Origin: Luscinia megarhynchos
Taxonomy: Eukaryota > Chordata > Aves > Passeriformes > Turdidae
NCBI GenBank assembly: GCA_034336665.1
Contig: JAPFBE010000032.1
Location: 744,001-808,000, forward strand
Direction: 5' to 3'
Length of the DNA stretch: 64,000 nucleotides
The translations under genes and the position numbers were made by a program. Under the pieces are notes generated by a model. That model worked only from the letters and a program-made list of their open reading frames with translations, made no database searches and was not told the DNA's origin. Shown here in pieces: positions 34,523-47,299 of the stretch (the first letter of the stretch is position 1; each line of letters starts with the position of its first letter).

Positions 34523-35767
34523 GTATTTACAAAGAGAGTGTCTTTAACAGTTTTCTTAAAACATTGGACTAAACATGAGAACATAGCTAGCACAAAAAGA
34601 ATAACAATAAAAATCCACACAATTCCTTTGACCAAGGACGAAGCCCACCCTGTCAGTCCCCATTGGCTGAAAAGGTTGTTGACCCAGTCTGGAGTGGTTT
34701 CGGTTTTGAGGTCTTTCACGAGGTTTTTCAGCTTTTGGATGTTTTCTTGAATGGATGTGGAGCGGGAAGACAGGTTGAAGCAGCACATTCCTTTAAAGTC
34801 TTCACAGCCGTGTCCGTGCGAGAGCAACAGAAAGTCAATTGCTGTCCGATTTTGCAGGGTTGCACATCTTATGGTTTCTTCATCTTTCAAAAGGTCACTC
34901 AGAGCAGCAGATGTAGCATTGGCCTGCTTACTAAGCCAGCACCCCAAATGGTCAATGTCACCAAGGGACTTTGCTGCTGCTACCCATGATAAAAACAGGG
35001 AGGCAGCAAATCTTATGGATCTGTTCCAAATGTACATTCTGGGGGTCACAATTTTCGTCAAATTCGGTGTAGGATCTTTTTTCACCTTTTGAATTACTTT
35101 CTTTTTTCCAATTGTGTAATAAGGTAATGTTGGGGGTGAGGGTAGAAAGCTTGCCAAGGCTACAAGGTCCCCCTTGAAGACGAGAGGGAATTCCGGCCCA
35201 AACTTGATCACCACAGATGAGAAACATTCCCTTGGGCAGTTTCTTGGGATGAAGCGAGGACTCTGAGATTGTGGGAGCGGTGTAATTACACCAATTTGGA
35301 TAGTTGTATGCTTTATGGATGGGTGATATGTCTTTTCTGTATGTGTTTTTGTGCAAATCCAATTCATGTATGTTTTGCTTTGGGCGTTTAAAGTAAAATT
35401 TGACACAGTATGTTGCTTTGGAGGACCCCAGCAAATCTAATTCTTGGGGTTCCTCAAGGGCATTTGGCAAAATTTTTGTCCAATCATCCCAAGTGTCCAC
35501 AGGGTTGAGTCTCTTACCTGTGGTGCGAAGGAGTTGTGAGTTTTGAATGGGCCATTCATCTGCTGCAAATGGAATTCCCACTAAACATGTGGAAAGTGGG
35601 TTGTCAAGACTGCCTAGGGATAAACACAAGTTATCTTCTTTTAATGTCTTTGCTAAAGTCACCCAAACATTGTGGCTGGGTTGTGGGCTCATCCAGCCGG
35701 AGGCATGTGGTATGTTGAAGAACATCCAGGCAGCAGTAAAAACAACATCAACGAAGATAATTTTCAT
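34523..35767 (-). pseudogene. env: ERV-e env (SU and TM)
   Basis: Two overlapping long open segments cover env. 34958-35767 starts with Met and a hydrophobic signal-like stretch (IIFVDVVFTAAWMFF) and encodes SU. 34459-35406 contains the TM part: C-EDFKGM-CC disulfide motif near 34785-34815, a WGLTGW membrane-proximal region and a span of about 24 hydrophobic residues (IVWIFIVILFVLAMFSC). They lie in different frames, so at least one frameshift interrupts env near 35000-35400. Homologous to 10390-11751. Env would mediate entry in a live virus; this copy is broken. Confidence 0.88.
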
Positions 35768-35989
35768 CTTTGAACAAGGATGAGGCTTCTGATAGGAAAT
35801 GCAAGCAAAATTCGTTATTTTGGAGAGAGGAGGGAGAGGATTTTTGTCCTTTTCCTTCCCCCCCCTTTTTTTTTCTTAACACTAAACACAAAAGTAATTT
35901 GGTATAGGGTTGAGGGTTTTAACAAAAGTAATAATAACAACTAGAAAAAATTCTTAATGGAGGTTAATAATTTTTTAAACTAAAACTAC

Positions 35990-37713
35990 AATAAAAAAAA
36001 ACAACTTAATTTCAGCTTCAGGCTTATCTGAGGCAGCTAAAGGCTGCTTGGTTTTTTGTTTTGTCTGCTGTCGAGTGACAGGACGATTTTTCCTTTCGTA
36101 TGTGAGTGCTCTGCGACGCCTGCGTCTCCATGCAGAGCTGGTTTGGTTCTGAGGAGGTTTTGTGTTGGATTCAGGAGGATTTTTGCTGGTGCTTGGAGGG
36201 GTTGGTTTTGCTGTGCCCAGGTATGGTTTTATGTTTTTTCCTGGGTACCATCTTGGCCCAGATGGCAGAGATATTCAAGCATATCCCCTTCCCCAGGTGA
36301 TTAATTGAAAGGGCCCAGAAATTTGGTGTGTTTCTGGGTCTTTTACCAGCACTGATGTTTTTTCAGTGAGTTTGGCTTGGGTGGAGTTTGAAAAATGATG
36401 AAGGATGGGGGGATCAGGTTCTGAAACTGTGCAATTTAGGAAATTAATAGCATAGAGAGCTTTGCAAAGTCTTTCAACTGGAGATAGAATTTTTGTGTTT
36501 GTTTGTTGCTGGTTGAGAACTCTTTTGAGGGTTTGATGAGTTCTCTCTATGATGGATTGTCCTGTGGGGTTTGCAGAAATGCCAGTGGTGTGTTCAATTC
36601 CCCATTCACTGAGGAACTTTTTCAAATCTCGAGATTTATAAGCGAGCCCATATCAGTTTTGATTTTTTGTGGAACTCCCAAAGTGGCAAAAGCTAGGAGA
36701 AAATGCTTGATAGTGTGAGTGGCCTTTTCTCCTGCATGTGCTGATGCAAAAACTGCTCCAGAGAACATGTCAACTGACACGTGCACGTATTTGGACTTCC
36801 CAAAAATGGGAAGTGAGTTATGTCAGTCTGCCACAGCTGGCAGCTGTTCAGGCCTCTGGGATTGACTCCTGTACCCATAGAGGGTATTTGGTAAGTTTGG
36901 CAGCTTGGGCACATTGCTACAATGGCTTTTGCCTGGTCTTTTGCAAGTTTGAACATTCGCATGAGAGCAGGCACATTTTGATGAAAAAATGCATGTGACA
37001 GCTTTGCCTGAGCAAAGATGTCAGGGACATTTGCAGTTTCTATAGGCATGGCTAGAGCATCTGCTCTTCTGTTTCCTTCCGTAATAAAACCTGGGAGATC
37101 AGTGTGTGACCTTACATGAACAATGTGGTAGGGCTGTTTTCTGTGAGAAATTAAGTATGTTAATGTAGAAAGTAATTGGTGCAGTTTTTGATTGGGAACA
37201 TCTTTTAAAAAGGTGTGTTCTGCTCTCATAGGTATACCGGCTACATAAGCTGAGTCTGTGACCAAATTAAAGGGTTTGTCTTTGAATTTTTCAAAGGCTC
37301 TAACAATGGCTGCTAGCTCTGCAATTTGTGGAGATCCCTCCACTATTTGAATATTTGATTCCCAGTTTTGGGTTTTGGGGTTTTTCCAAGTCATAACTGA
37401 CTTGTGAGAGGAGCCTGAGCCATCTGTGAAAACAGTTAGAGCTTTGAGGGGGGTTCTGCTTTGAACTAATTTTGGAATTAAATGAAAAATTGCATCTTTT
37501 TTGAAAAGCTTATGCTGGGGTAATTGGTTTGAAATTAGGCCAGTATAGCTATCTAGAGCAATTTGGAGGTTTTCATTGGTTTGAAGCAAATGCTCCAGAT
37601 TTCCAGTGGTCAGTGGCAGGTATATGTATGTGAACTCACACCCAGCGAGGGAGCAGAGGCAAGTTCTGGCCTTTTTTTATAAGAAGTGCTATGATTTCTT
37701 GAAATGTGGTAAT
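35990..37713 (-). pseudogene. pol: ERV-e pol: RNase H and integrase
   Basis: The segment 36693-37589 (298 codons open) encodes RNase H (FTDGSGSSHKS; NLVTDSAYVAG; HVRSHTDLPGF) and the integrase zinc-binding domain (SHAFFHQN, CPSC) and first Asp (WQTDITHFP). 36275-36625 continues integrase with catalytic Glu in SIIERTHQTLK and the GRGYA C-terminal signature. A Lys/Arg-rich tail (about 36100-36140) precedes env. The second Asp lies in the frame break at about 36630-36690. RT and everything upstream are deleted at 37713. Confidence 0.9.
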
Positions 37714-38085
37714 TGTTAAATCCACAGCTACTCACTAGCGAAATATCGAAAGGCTGAGACCGTGCCGCACAGATTTCGAAGATGACTTTATTTCTCCGAA
37801 GGGAAGATGCTAACAACAGTCTAATTACATCAGATAACGAAGAGTTTATATAGGTTTTCAAGGGATTGAATTTTCCACCAATAAGAACTACAACTTACAA
37901 ACTAACCAATTATCTTAAAATTCTAAGTAAGGAAAGAATCAATAAACTTGTGACTTTAAGAGCCAATAAAAATCCTAAGAGATAACAGAGTTTTTGATAA
38001 GGGAGAGGGAGTCTTGTTTCCAGGCATTTAGTATTATGGGATAGAATTCCAGGGGTATACTTTAGGGGGAGTAACATTTTCTACA
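37714..38085 (-). repeat. ERV-e 5' LTR, 372 bp
   Basis: Same length as the 3' LTR, in the same orientation, with about ten differences. On the internal side pol sequence (gaaatgtggtaat) abuts the LTR with the shared tetranucleotide TGTT at the junction; no primer site is present. Confidence 0.92.
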
Positions 38086-39010
38086 ATGGAGGATTGTATT
38101 CAAAAGAGCTTCTTATACTTTACAGTGGTAGAAAAACATCTTAATCCTAAATAAGCAAGAAAAGCTGTTTTCTAAAGTTTAAAAAATCTTACTTTAAAAA
38201 ATGCTTTTACTTTTGGGATGCATCTCTTTAGTGAGGTTTATGTTTGTGTGTTTGGTTGTTTTTATAAAGCAGGTCAAAAAGACTCCACATCTTAACTGTT
38301 AAAGTGAAATAGTGAGTAGTAGGTTGTCACCTGCAGTAAACTGGAGTGATCCATTGTAACCAAGGTCACTGTGAAACAAATAGGAATCACATGAAAGAAA
38401 TTAAAATACTGATGGAAAATAATTTTTAAAAAGAAGTAAAGATAACTATGTTGGGTGGTTTTAGGCTAATTATTGAAGGGTGGCTATTAATAACCACAGC
38501 CTAGCAGCTTAAAAAGTCAAAGTATGCTCTTGTATAATTAGAGAAACTGCAAAAAATCAGTCTTGATATAAACCTGGAAGATATGTGATATCATTATATA
38601 GTGTTAATAAAGGTTGATGCACGCATCTAAATGTGAAAGATAAATATGCATTGTTGTATGGTTAGTTTTTAAAAAGAACTGCCTGGATTAAAACATTGCT
38701 ATGTTCTTGAAACTACATATCTGATATTTATTGCTGGAGTGATCTCCAGCTTCAAAAAGTGGAGATCAAACCAGTATCTCAAGGAACCATTTAATCTTGA
38801 TGCAGTAACAGAAAATCATGTTTCTCTGGTTACTCCCTGGCAGATGTCTAGCCTTAAAATTCTCCACTGAATGCAACAGCCTCCCTGAATGTTTAATTTG
38901 CCTGCTGAAGTTTTTGACAATACATGCGTATATCCAGAATAAGCTGGTATCTTTTATTTTTCCCAAAGTAGACAATCTAAAATACTGTTTGATATTCTCT
39001 TTGTAAAAAT
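38086..39010. other. Unassigned intron
   Basis: AT-rich, probably native GOLPH3 intron. No gene recognised. Confidence 0.6.
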
Positions 39011-39015
39011 ATTTT

Positions 39016-39600
39016 TGTGCTGTTTTTGGTTGGGGTAGAGATAATTTTCTTCCCAGTGGCTGATATGGGGCTGTGTTTTTGATTTGTGCTGAACACAGGG
39101 CTGATAATATAGAGATGTTTTAGTTATTACTGAGCAAGACTTACACAGAGTCAAGGTCTTTTATGCTTTTTGTACTGCCATGCTGGCAAGGAAGTTGAGG
39201 GTGCATGGAAGGTTGAGAGGAGAGACAGTAGGGACAGGTGACCCAAACTGACCAAAGGGATAGTCCAGACCATATGACATTGTGCTCAGTATATAGAGCA
39301 GAGTAAGGGGGAAATGTTTGGAATGATGGCATTTGTCTTCCTGAGTAACCCTTATTCCTGATGGGGTCCTGCTCTTCTGGAGATGGCTGAAGACCTGCCT
39401 GCCCATGGGAAGCAGTGAATGCATTCCTTGTTTTGCTTTGCTTGTGTGCATGGCTTTTGCTTTACCTAATAAACTGCCTTTATGTCAACCCATGAGTTTT
39501 CTGGTTTTCACCCTTCCAATTCTTTCCCCGATCCTGCTGGTGGGGGAGTGAGTGAGTAGATTCGAGGGGCTTGATTGCCAGCTGTGATAAAACCATGACA
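39016..39600 (+). repeat. Solo LTR (family J, class II type), TSD ATTTT/ATCTT
   Basis: A 585 bp LTR from TGTGCTGTTTTTGG to ATAAAACCATGACA, with TATA-like TATATAG near 39291 and AATAAA at 39469. Flanks 39011-39015 ATTTT and 39601-39605 ATCTT differ at one base. The sequence resembles a very common neoavian ERVK LTR type as I remember it. Confidence 0.88.
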
Positions 39601-40001
39601 ATCTTACATGCTTCTTTTTACATCTAAACATTGTTGTTTTTAGCCTGGCATTGAGGACTGGTTCATTCTTGTTGATTTTTATTAAATCTTATTTTCTGTG
39701 CTTTATGGACACCATCTAAATTGAACATAGTATTCTGCTATGACGTTAGGTATTCACAAAGATCTCTCCAGGAATTTCCTGCTAATACAGCTTCAAATTA
39801 AATTTGTACTTTGTTGAAAGACTTGGCTTTTGTTGATTCATTTGGGTCGTAGTCTACTGGTAGAATTACTAGATGTTTTTTTCTGTCATTTTGAACTATA
39901 TAGTAATTTATTACATCTTTTGTATTTGTCATCTGTTTTCACATACTGACCATACTATTTGCGTTGCTTTTTCATTTCATTTAATTGACTTTGTACACAT
40001 C

Positions 40002-40782
40002 TGTGTTGGTTTTGCACAGCCTGGTTTTTTGGTAGTGGGGGGGGGGGTGTGGAGATGACTTCTGTGAGAAGCTGCTAGAAGCTCCCACTATGTCTGATAG
40101 AGCCAATCCCTAATGGTTCTGGAGATGGACATGCTGCTGTCCAAGCCTGGGTCAATAAGAGATGATGATGATGCCTCTGTGATAACATATTTAAGAAGAA
40201 AATAAAAACAAAGTGGGGACAGTTTGTTTTGGTTTTTTTTTCTAGCCAGAGACGAGGAGGAGGCGAGAACATGTGAGGGAAAACAACATGACAACACCAA
40301 GGTCAGTGGCGAACGAGGGGGAGGAGGTGCTCCAGGTTCCGGAGCCAAGATTCCTCTTCAGGCAATGGCGATGACCATGGTAAAGCAGGTTGTCTCCCTG
40401 CAGCCCATGGAGATCCACAGGGATGCAGAGATCCAGTCGCAGTCTGTGGGGGAGGCGCCCATGCCAGAGCAGGTGGATGCCTGGAGGAGGCTGTGGTCCA
40501 GTGGGAGACCCAGTAGAGAGAGGGACCCCTGCTTCCAGGCTGAAGTAGCCTGTCCTTGGAGGATGGCACCCTGTGGAAAGAGTAACCCACGCCACAGCAG
40601 TTTTGGGATGACTGTGTGCCCATGGGAGGTACTCATGCTGCAACAGTTTTGGGAGGACTGCTGCTCGTGAGAGTGGACTCACACCACAGAAGTTCATGAA
40701 GAACTGTCTCCCGTAGGAGGAACCCCACAGCCCCGCAGGGGAAGGACTCCTTTCCCAGAGCAGTGGAAGAAAATCTCAGTGA
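40002..40782 (+). repeat. Family C LTR (ERVL-type), left part, split by ERV-f
   Basis: It starts TGTGTTGGTTTTGCACAGCC and continues to the ERV-f insertion point at 40782/40783. The remainder resumes at 49829. The copy at 51061-52570 (inverted) shows the uninterrupted order. It has ACATATTTAAGAAG promoter-like sequence near 40184. Confidence 0.87.
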
Positions 40783-41347
40783 TGTTATAAATGAGTACAA
40801 TGGACCATGCCAGATCGAATCAAAATTGAAAAATTTATTGGTCACAGAAAGCAAAAGTAAAGATCAGCGCTGCACCGGGCGGCAAGGGAGTCGAGCCGAG
40901 CTCGCTCCACCAACTGCCGCAACCCCCCCTTTCAGTTCGTCCCTTTTAATTTGTTCGGTTTCTGGATTACGTGTTCTTCCTTTAGTAATTTGCACATGCT
41001 CTTCCAGTTGCTAGGGGTATTTTTCTGGTCTTTTTCTGCCTTCTGGTGGTCGAGGGATGAAGGTGAGGAGCCTCTTTCTCTGTTTTGTCTTGCTAACCCC
41101 CCTCCTCCTTATAGGGTGATCCGGCAGTTTCTTGGAAACTTACTAGCACTTAGATATGTGATTTATGCAAGTAAAGCAAAGCGATTAACTCTCAAGGTCT
41201 GTCTGGCTAGCAAAGCAAAACAATTAACATCTTCTTGGCAAGCAAAGCAAAGCAATAAAACAATTTTACAACATCTTGGCTCCACAGGCCCAGGCGATAT
41301 CTTTCTCAAGGTCTGTCAGGCGAACAAAAGGTTCCTTATCTATCACA
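40783..41347 (-). repeat. ERV-f 3' LTR, 565 bp
   Basis: Plus-strand ends TGTTATAAATG and CTATCACA. The polypurine tract (minus-strand AAAAAGGGGGGAT, 41348-41360) adjoins it. The U3 part (about 41160-41265) carries several AGCAAAGC-type repeats. TTTATT at 40834-40840 gives AATAAA on the minus strand. Confidence 0.94.
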
Positions 41348-41367
41348 ATCCCCCCTTTTTCTATATT

Positions 41368-43960
41368 CTACTTTTGTTCGCTAAATCTTTGTAATTCTCT
41401 TTTGCTTAATTCTAAATAGTTTTCCGTTTCTTCTCCATTTAAGGTTTCATATTTTGCTCGTATTAACATGAGGTGAGCTGCTTCTAACCTACTCTTTACT
41501 ATGCTAATGATTCTGTTAAAGATGCAAGGGCCAAAGGTGAGTCCTAAAATTAGCAAGATTGATGGTCCTGCTATGGTAAACAACAAAGTTGTTAACCAGG
41601 GAGAATAGTTAAACCAAGATTCATACCAACTTTGTTGGGCTTCTCTATCCTTTTTACGTTGCTCCAGTTGTTTTCGGAGCTCAGCCATAGTGTCAATTAC
41701 TATCCCAGTGTGGTCCGCATAGGTACAACATTCTTCTTGTAAAGCTACACACAATCCCCCTTGCTGTAAAAATAACAGGTCTAATCCCCGCCTATTCTGT
41801 AATACAACTTCCGAAAGAGATCTTACTGATTTTACAAGACCGTCTATTGCTTTTTCTATTCTATTTAGGTCTTCATCTACTGAGACTCTAAGGTTTTTAA
41901 ATTCTTGCTGTTGGTTTACTAAAGAAGCTACTCCTGTTCCTACTCCAGCACCTCCTAATGTTAATAATACAGCAACTGTAAGGGCTGTAAATGGTTCCCG
42001 TTTTACCAGGTGGTGTCCTGGGAATGGTTTGATGATTATACACATAGTCCTTTGGGTGGTATACGATTCGGGGAACTATCATGACCTGAATGCAGTATTC
42101 GGATGTTTCGTTGAAATTAGGTATTGATATACACGGGGTTACCCCTAATGTGTTACAAACCCACTTGGTGTTTGCAGCAGGGATTAACCATTGGGCAGGT
42201 TTGCGGGAGTCAGTTACAGCCATTTTTACCCCACAGAGGTGGTCTTTATCTCGAGGTATGTTGCCTATACACCTCCCCTTCCCATTTACTCATGCCCATC
42301 GACACCCCTGGGGTGCTTTCTTTTCCCCTTTCCAAAGGCACAAGGAGGGATTGGTCCCATTTATTCTTTTAGATTTTGCTACAGAACCCAAGGCCTCATA
42401 AAAGGGTGGGTTAATACTGTAACATAACCAGCACTCTTTAGTCAAATTGGGGTATGTACTATTTAACACCCCTAAAGGTGGCTTGTAGGATCTTCCATAG
42501 GGGCCCTTACTGGGTTGTGTCACGGCTTTTGTCTTTATTAGCTGTGATTCATTATTGGCCTCTGTAAAACTTCCTTGGCTATGTTGTCTAAGCTACTCTT
42601 GATCCGCTATTGTGGCTTTTGAGTCTGTCATTATAGGATTTGGGTCCAACAGGCTGAGGATCGTGGTATAATTTCCTTCTTTATAACAATATGTCCTCCC
42701 CTCGGTCTTTCCCGGAAGTTCCCATATTCTAACTCCCCAGAATTTTCCTACTACCCATCCCGGTCTTGGGGTTGCGTGATGTTAAGATAGACCCATTTAC
42801 AAGTGCCGATATAAGTTACCACCCCTTGATGGATCTTGTCCAGGGTTTTTGCATCCATGTGGACCTCTTTCAACTCTTAAGTACTTATCTTGGATTTGTA
42901 CCGACCATCCTAGGGGAAATCGCTTTCACAGCCCCAATATCCACAGTAAAAATTCCTCCGGGTAGTTACAGTATGACCTCCCTGGGTTAGATGCTGGACA
43001 CATGTAGAATACACTATAGGGGCTAGAACCTGTCCTATCAAGTAGGTCATCCAGGGTTATGTTAAATCTAGGACTTCCCCAAGTAGTTTGTGTTTGAATT
43101 TCTCTCTGACCTTCCCATTTTATAAGTGACCATTTAAACGGGTTCGTGACTTGCATGTACTCCTTTTAGGACATTAAACAAATTATTCCTAACCGAGGTA
43201 GTAGCTTCCCAATGCCCGCAACCTGTCTGCCAGTGGTGATTACTATCCCATTGTTTCTGTAACCTGTCCTCCCATCGCCTTTGGGTCCCCACCTTAGTCT
43301 CCTCTGTGCCCGTGGGCAACCTACTCCACAAACATTTTCTCCTCTGCCTCAGCCTATCAACTCGGGTTGCAGCGAGCTATGGGGAGTTCCATCTTCTCGC
43401 AGCAAGAGTACTCTTTCAGGAGGGGTGTTTGCCCCACGCTTTTGATGCGTTTAATATACCTGCTCCACTCTATGGGCTTTAATTAGAGGAGTATATAGCA
43501 ACTGAGTTCGGGTACCCACCGCCACACAGGGCAGCTACAATTTTGGCTACAAATGGGTTAGGTTCGTTAGAGTGGTAGCAGTAAAATTGAGGGTTCACCC
43601 CTTGAAAAAAATCTCCCACCACTTTTTAGATCCCACCGAAGGCGCCTCCCACAGCCACTCTCACGGTGGCTAGGACCTGAGAAGTGAGCCTCCTGTGACT
43701 CCAGTAACAATTGTGACACACCCTCTAGGGATGTAAACTGCTGTGGCAATGGGCCCACCACTCCTCCCCTTACAAAACTAAAACAGACAAAGCATACAAA
43801 CGGATTGCAATTTCCCAGCAGTTTTCAGCATTACATTTGAGTTTAACCTCTGCACTTAGTACACTTTCCCCACCTTCTAGTGGTACCCCTCTTTTTCTGT
43901 TTTCTATTGTGAAAGAAAAGTACTGTGGATCCCAAGGTTCAGCATCCATGTGGTGTCGGT
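41368..43960 (-). pseudogene. env: ERV-f env (SU and TM)
   Basis: TM is the longest open piece (41368-42045, 225 codons): fusion-peptide-like [18 protein letters not shown], heptad region, an immunosuppressive-domain-like [12 protein letters not shown], the C-VALQEE-CC disulfide motif, [15 protein letters not shown] membrane span and a cytoplasmic tail. SU (about 42090-43960) is fragmented over several frames; ECWLCYS (near 42425) supplies the CXXC motif typical of gammaretroviral SU. Proline-rich and N-terminal parts are poorly preserved. Frameshifts separate SU from TM and break SU repeatedly. Confidence 0.88.
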
Positions 43961-43999
43961 ATAGGTTTCATGTCCCAAAAGGAAGTAGAAGAATAAAGT

Positions 44000-45341
44000 C
44001 TTTCAAGGTTGCACTTTCTTCTGCAGTGTTAGCTTTAAATCCCCAGGTGTGCCTCTTACCTCCCACTCAGGATGGTTGGTGAATTTAGACGGATTTACTG
44101 GTCCTTTGATCCGGCTTGCGTGAGTCCACCCTTTTTCTACAGTGCGCACGCTGAATCCCTCGCTATCAGCAACACCTGGTAAGGTCCTTCCCACTTAGGG
44201 TGTTATCGGATTTTCCTTCCAACCCGGACTAATACCCAGTCTCCGGGCTGAACCTGATGTAATACAAGATTTAACGGTGGTCTCTGAGCCAACATTCCCT
44301 TTTCCCATAACTGTTTCCTGAATTTCATCAGGGTTACTATATACTCGTTAATGTATCATTCACTAACGTTTGGATTTGTTTGTGCCCTTTCTAAATTATA
44401 AGGCATACCATATAACATTTCGAATGGGGAAATCCCTAGATCTGCTCTGTGTTGAGTCCGAATATTTAGCAAGGCTAATGGAATACATTTAACCCATGAT
44501 AGCTTTGTTTCTAGTACCAACTTAGTGAGCTGTTTCTTTATTTCCCCATTCATTCTTTCTCTACCGGCCTGAACTCTGAGGGATGCCAGGGAGTATGATG
44601 TTGCCATTTTATTCCTAATGTTTCTGCTAACTCTTGAGTTACCTTTGATGTAAACTGCGGCCCTTTATCAGAGTCAATTGTTTCTGGTACACCATATCTG
44701 GGGACTATCTCCTCTAGTAAAACTTTTACTACTGTTCGTGCAGTTTCTCTTGATGTTGGGAAGGCTTCCACATAGTGGGTGAGATGATCTACTACCACCA
44801 AAAGATATTTAATCCTTCCTACCTTTGGCAATTCGCAAAATCTACTTGGATATTTGCAAAGGGCCGCTTTGCTAGAGGCCTTCCCCTATGGGGGTAGTTT
44901 TCTGAGGTTACTCGATTTTACCTGCAGACAGGTAGGACATCCCTTTGTGATATGTTTAGCTAAATCGTGGAGTCCGATGCTCATGTATTTAGTGGCAAAG
45001 TGATCTACCAGCCCCTGGGCTCCCCAATGAGTTTTCTGATGTAACTTATACAGTATTCTTTTGAGCTACTGCTTTTGGTAGCACCTCTCGCCATCTGCTA
45101 ATATCCACTTTCCTGATTCCTCTGTAACCCCCATCCTTTTAAGTTTTCTCTTTTCCTCATTCGTAAAAATTGTGTCAGTGTTTTCATTGTTATCGACTCC
45201 ACCCTCATCCCTTTGCCCCTTTTTTCTTTTTTAGGACCATCTCCTTTAGGGCTGCCCTGCTTTTGCTTCCCTGATCCGCAGCGTTGTTTCCCCTGCTTCT
45301 CAAATCCATTCCTCGTTGGTGTCCCTTTAAGTGTACCACTG
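44000..45341 (-). pseudogene. pol: ERV-f integrase
   Basis: The core lies at 44550-44831: VVVDHLTHYVEAFP with the first Asp, and TIDSDKGPQFTS with the second. The third motif region is disrupted (HPSEFRPVEKE followed by a frame break at about 44550). The rest of the core continues at 44356-44607 (SPFEMLYGMPY). The C-terminal domain and the zinc-binding N-terminal region (about 44860-45330) are present in broken frames. The gammaretroviral order pol-int-env is kept. Confidence 0.86.
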
Positions 45342-47285
45342 CTAACTTCCCTCGGCCCCTCTCAGGGCTTTTAATATTTCAACTATAAGTTTCTGATGTA
45401 TCAAATCTTTCCCCTGTGAGTTAATGAGGCCCCTTTCTTCCCATAGCTTTCCAAATGTATGTACTACTCCAAATCCATATCTGGAATCAGTGTATATTGT
45501 CCCTTCCTTCCCCTCAAGAAGTTTTAAGGCCCTTAATATTGCATATAATTCGCATGCCTGTGCAGACCATGATTTATCTAATGCACCCGACTCTACCACC
45601 TGTAAGTTTGGACCTTGCACTATTGCATACCCTGATTTCCTCCTTCCCTCTATTATCCTGGAGGATCCATCCACAACAAGTTTTTCACCACTTTCTAACT
45701 CTTCTTCTTCCAAATCCGGTCTGATCTTTGTCTGCTCCTCTATTGTAGCTATACAGTCATGGGCTAAGAACTCATGCTCTGGCTCTCCGTATAAAAATGC
45801 AGCCGGGTTCTGTAGTGTAGTGGTTTCTAACGTCAAATTGGGTGCCTCTACCAGAATTCCTTCATACTTTAGAAGTCTAGCATTTGAAATCCACTTCTCT
45901 GCTTTTTGTTGTAATACACTCCGGATGTTGTGAGGGGACATTACTTTAATATTACCATTAAAGGTGATTTTTCTAGCTTTTTCCACCAATAGGGCACATC
46001 CGGCCACTATTTGTATACAGGTCGGCCAGCCCCTCCTCACAGGATCTAAAATTTTTGATAAATATGCAACGGGTTTCTTTTTCCCTGCCCAGTTCTGGGT
46101 AAGTACCCCAAACGCAATTCCCTCTTCTATATTCACAAACAAGAAAAATGGTCTGCTCAAATCCGGGAGGCTTAAGACCGGGGCATGGACTAAACTTTCC
46201 TTTAATTCCTGAAGTTTTTCTGTGTCCTCCTGACTCCGTTTTACTAGTCCTTCCTGTGTTAATTTATGGTAAAGAAATCTAGCTTTACTGCTGTAATTTT
46301 CAATCCACTGTCTACAGTACACAGTAAGTCCCAAAATTTGATGAATCTGTCTCTTGTTCTTTGGAATAGGTAGTGACATAGTTGCTTGGATCCTTTCAGG
46401 GTCTATTTTCTTCTCCCCCTTCTTTAAATAGTGCCCCAAATATTTTACCTCCTCTTCTACAAACTGAAGTTTAGTTTTGGAAACTTTTAACCCCTTAAGT
46501 CCTAGGAAATTCAATAGCCTTATACTTTCTTTTCTCACATCCTCCTCATACTCTCCTGCCAGAAGTATATCATCTACATATTGTATCAGGGTTACTCCTG
46601 GTCCTGTTTGATAATCCTGCAAGATTTGTTCCAGTGCCTGTCCAAACAAATTTGGAGATTCTGTGAACCCCTGGGGTAACACTGTCCACCTTAACTGTTG
46701 CCTCCTTCCGGTATCTGGGTCCTCCTATTCAAATGCAAAGTAATCCCGGCTTGCCTCGTCGAGAGGGCAAGCCCAAAAGGCATCCTTTAAATCTATGACA
46801 CTATACCACAGGTTATTAGGCCCCAATTTACTTAAGAGTGTATATGGATTTACCACCACGGGGAATTGAGCCACTGTGCATTTATTGATTTCTCTTAAAT
46901 CGTGTACTAACCGATAAGTGCCATCTGATTTGCGCACAGGGAGTATTGGTGTGTTGAAGGGTGACATACATGGTTCTAACAGCCCCTTTCTTAGCAACCT
47001 ATCTACCTCAGGTTTCAATCCCCGTCGGCCCTCAGGGGATATGGGATATTGTTTTATTTTTACCGGGACCTCTGGATTTTTAATAATCACCGAAAATGGG
47101 GCTATTTTTAGCTGCCCTACGTTTCCTGGGTTATACCATACTTCAGGGTTTATTTTTTCTTCATCTTCTACTCTAAGAGGACAGAGTTTAATTTGTAGTT
47201 CCTTCTCTACTACTTCTATCTTAATTCCTAGTTCTATAATCATGTCTCTCCCTAATAAATTATATTCAGATTCTGATACTAACAA
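45342..47285 (-). pseudogene. pol: ERV-f RT and RNase H
   Basis: Two long open segments nearly join. 46725-47285 encodes the RT start and fingers (LPVRKSDGTYRLVHDLREIN, VIDLKDAFWACPL). 45342-46682 (446 codons) carries LPQGFTESPNLF, the catalytic YVDDILLA (about 46570), thumb and connection, then RNase H (VDGSSRIIEG, ELYAILRALKLL, TDSRYGFGVVHTFG). YVDD and the FTESP context are gammaretroviral. Only a short break around 46683-46725 separates the two, an indication of youth. Confidence 0.93.
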
Positions 47286-47299
47286 GAAATCTCCTAACC

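Larger units (their letters stand above)
34139..38085 (-). mobile_element. Class II ERV (ERV-e), two LTRs, gag to RT deleted
   Basis: This minus-strand provirus has two LTRs of 372 bp each (34139-34510 and 37714-38085). Between them are env, integrase and RNase H only. The 5' LTR joins directly to RNase H/pol sequence, so primer site, leader, gag, protease and RT are gone. Its pol is the same family as ERV-a at 1-960. Flanks CTCTGGC and ATGGAGG do not form a target duplication. The two LTRs differ at about ten positions by eye, mostly transitions. Confidence 0.94.

Noticed and set aside
40224..40697. Overlapping open frames of 80-151 codons on both strands
   Set aside because: They lie within a family C LTR, and the homologous inverted copy at 51801-52345 does not preserve a common protein.
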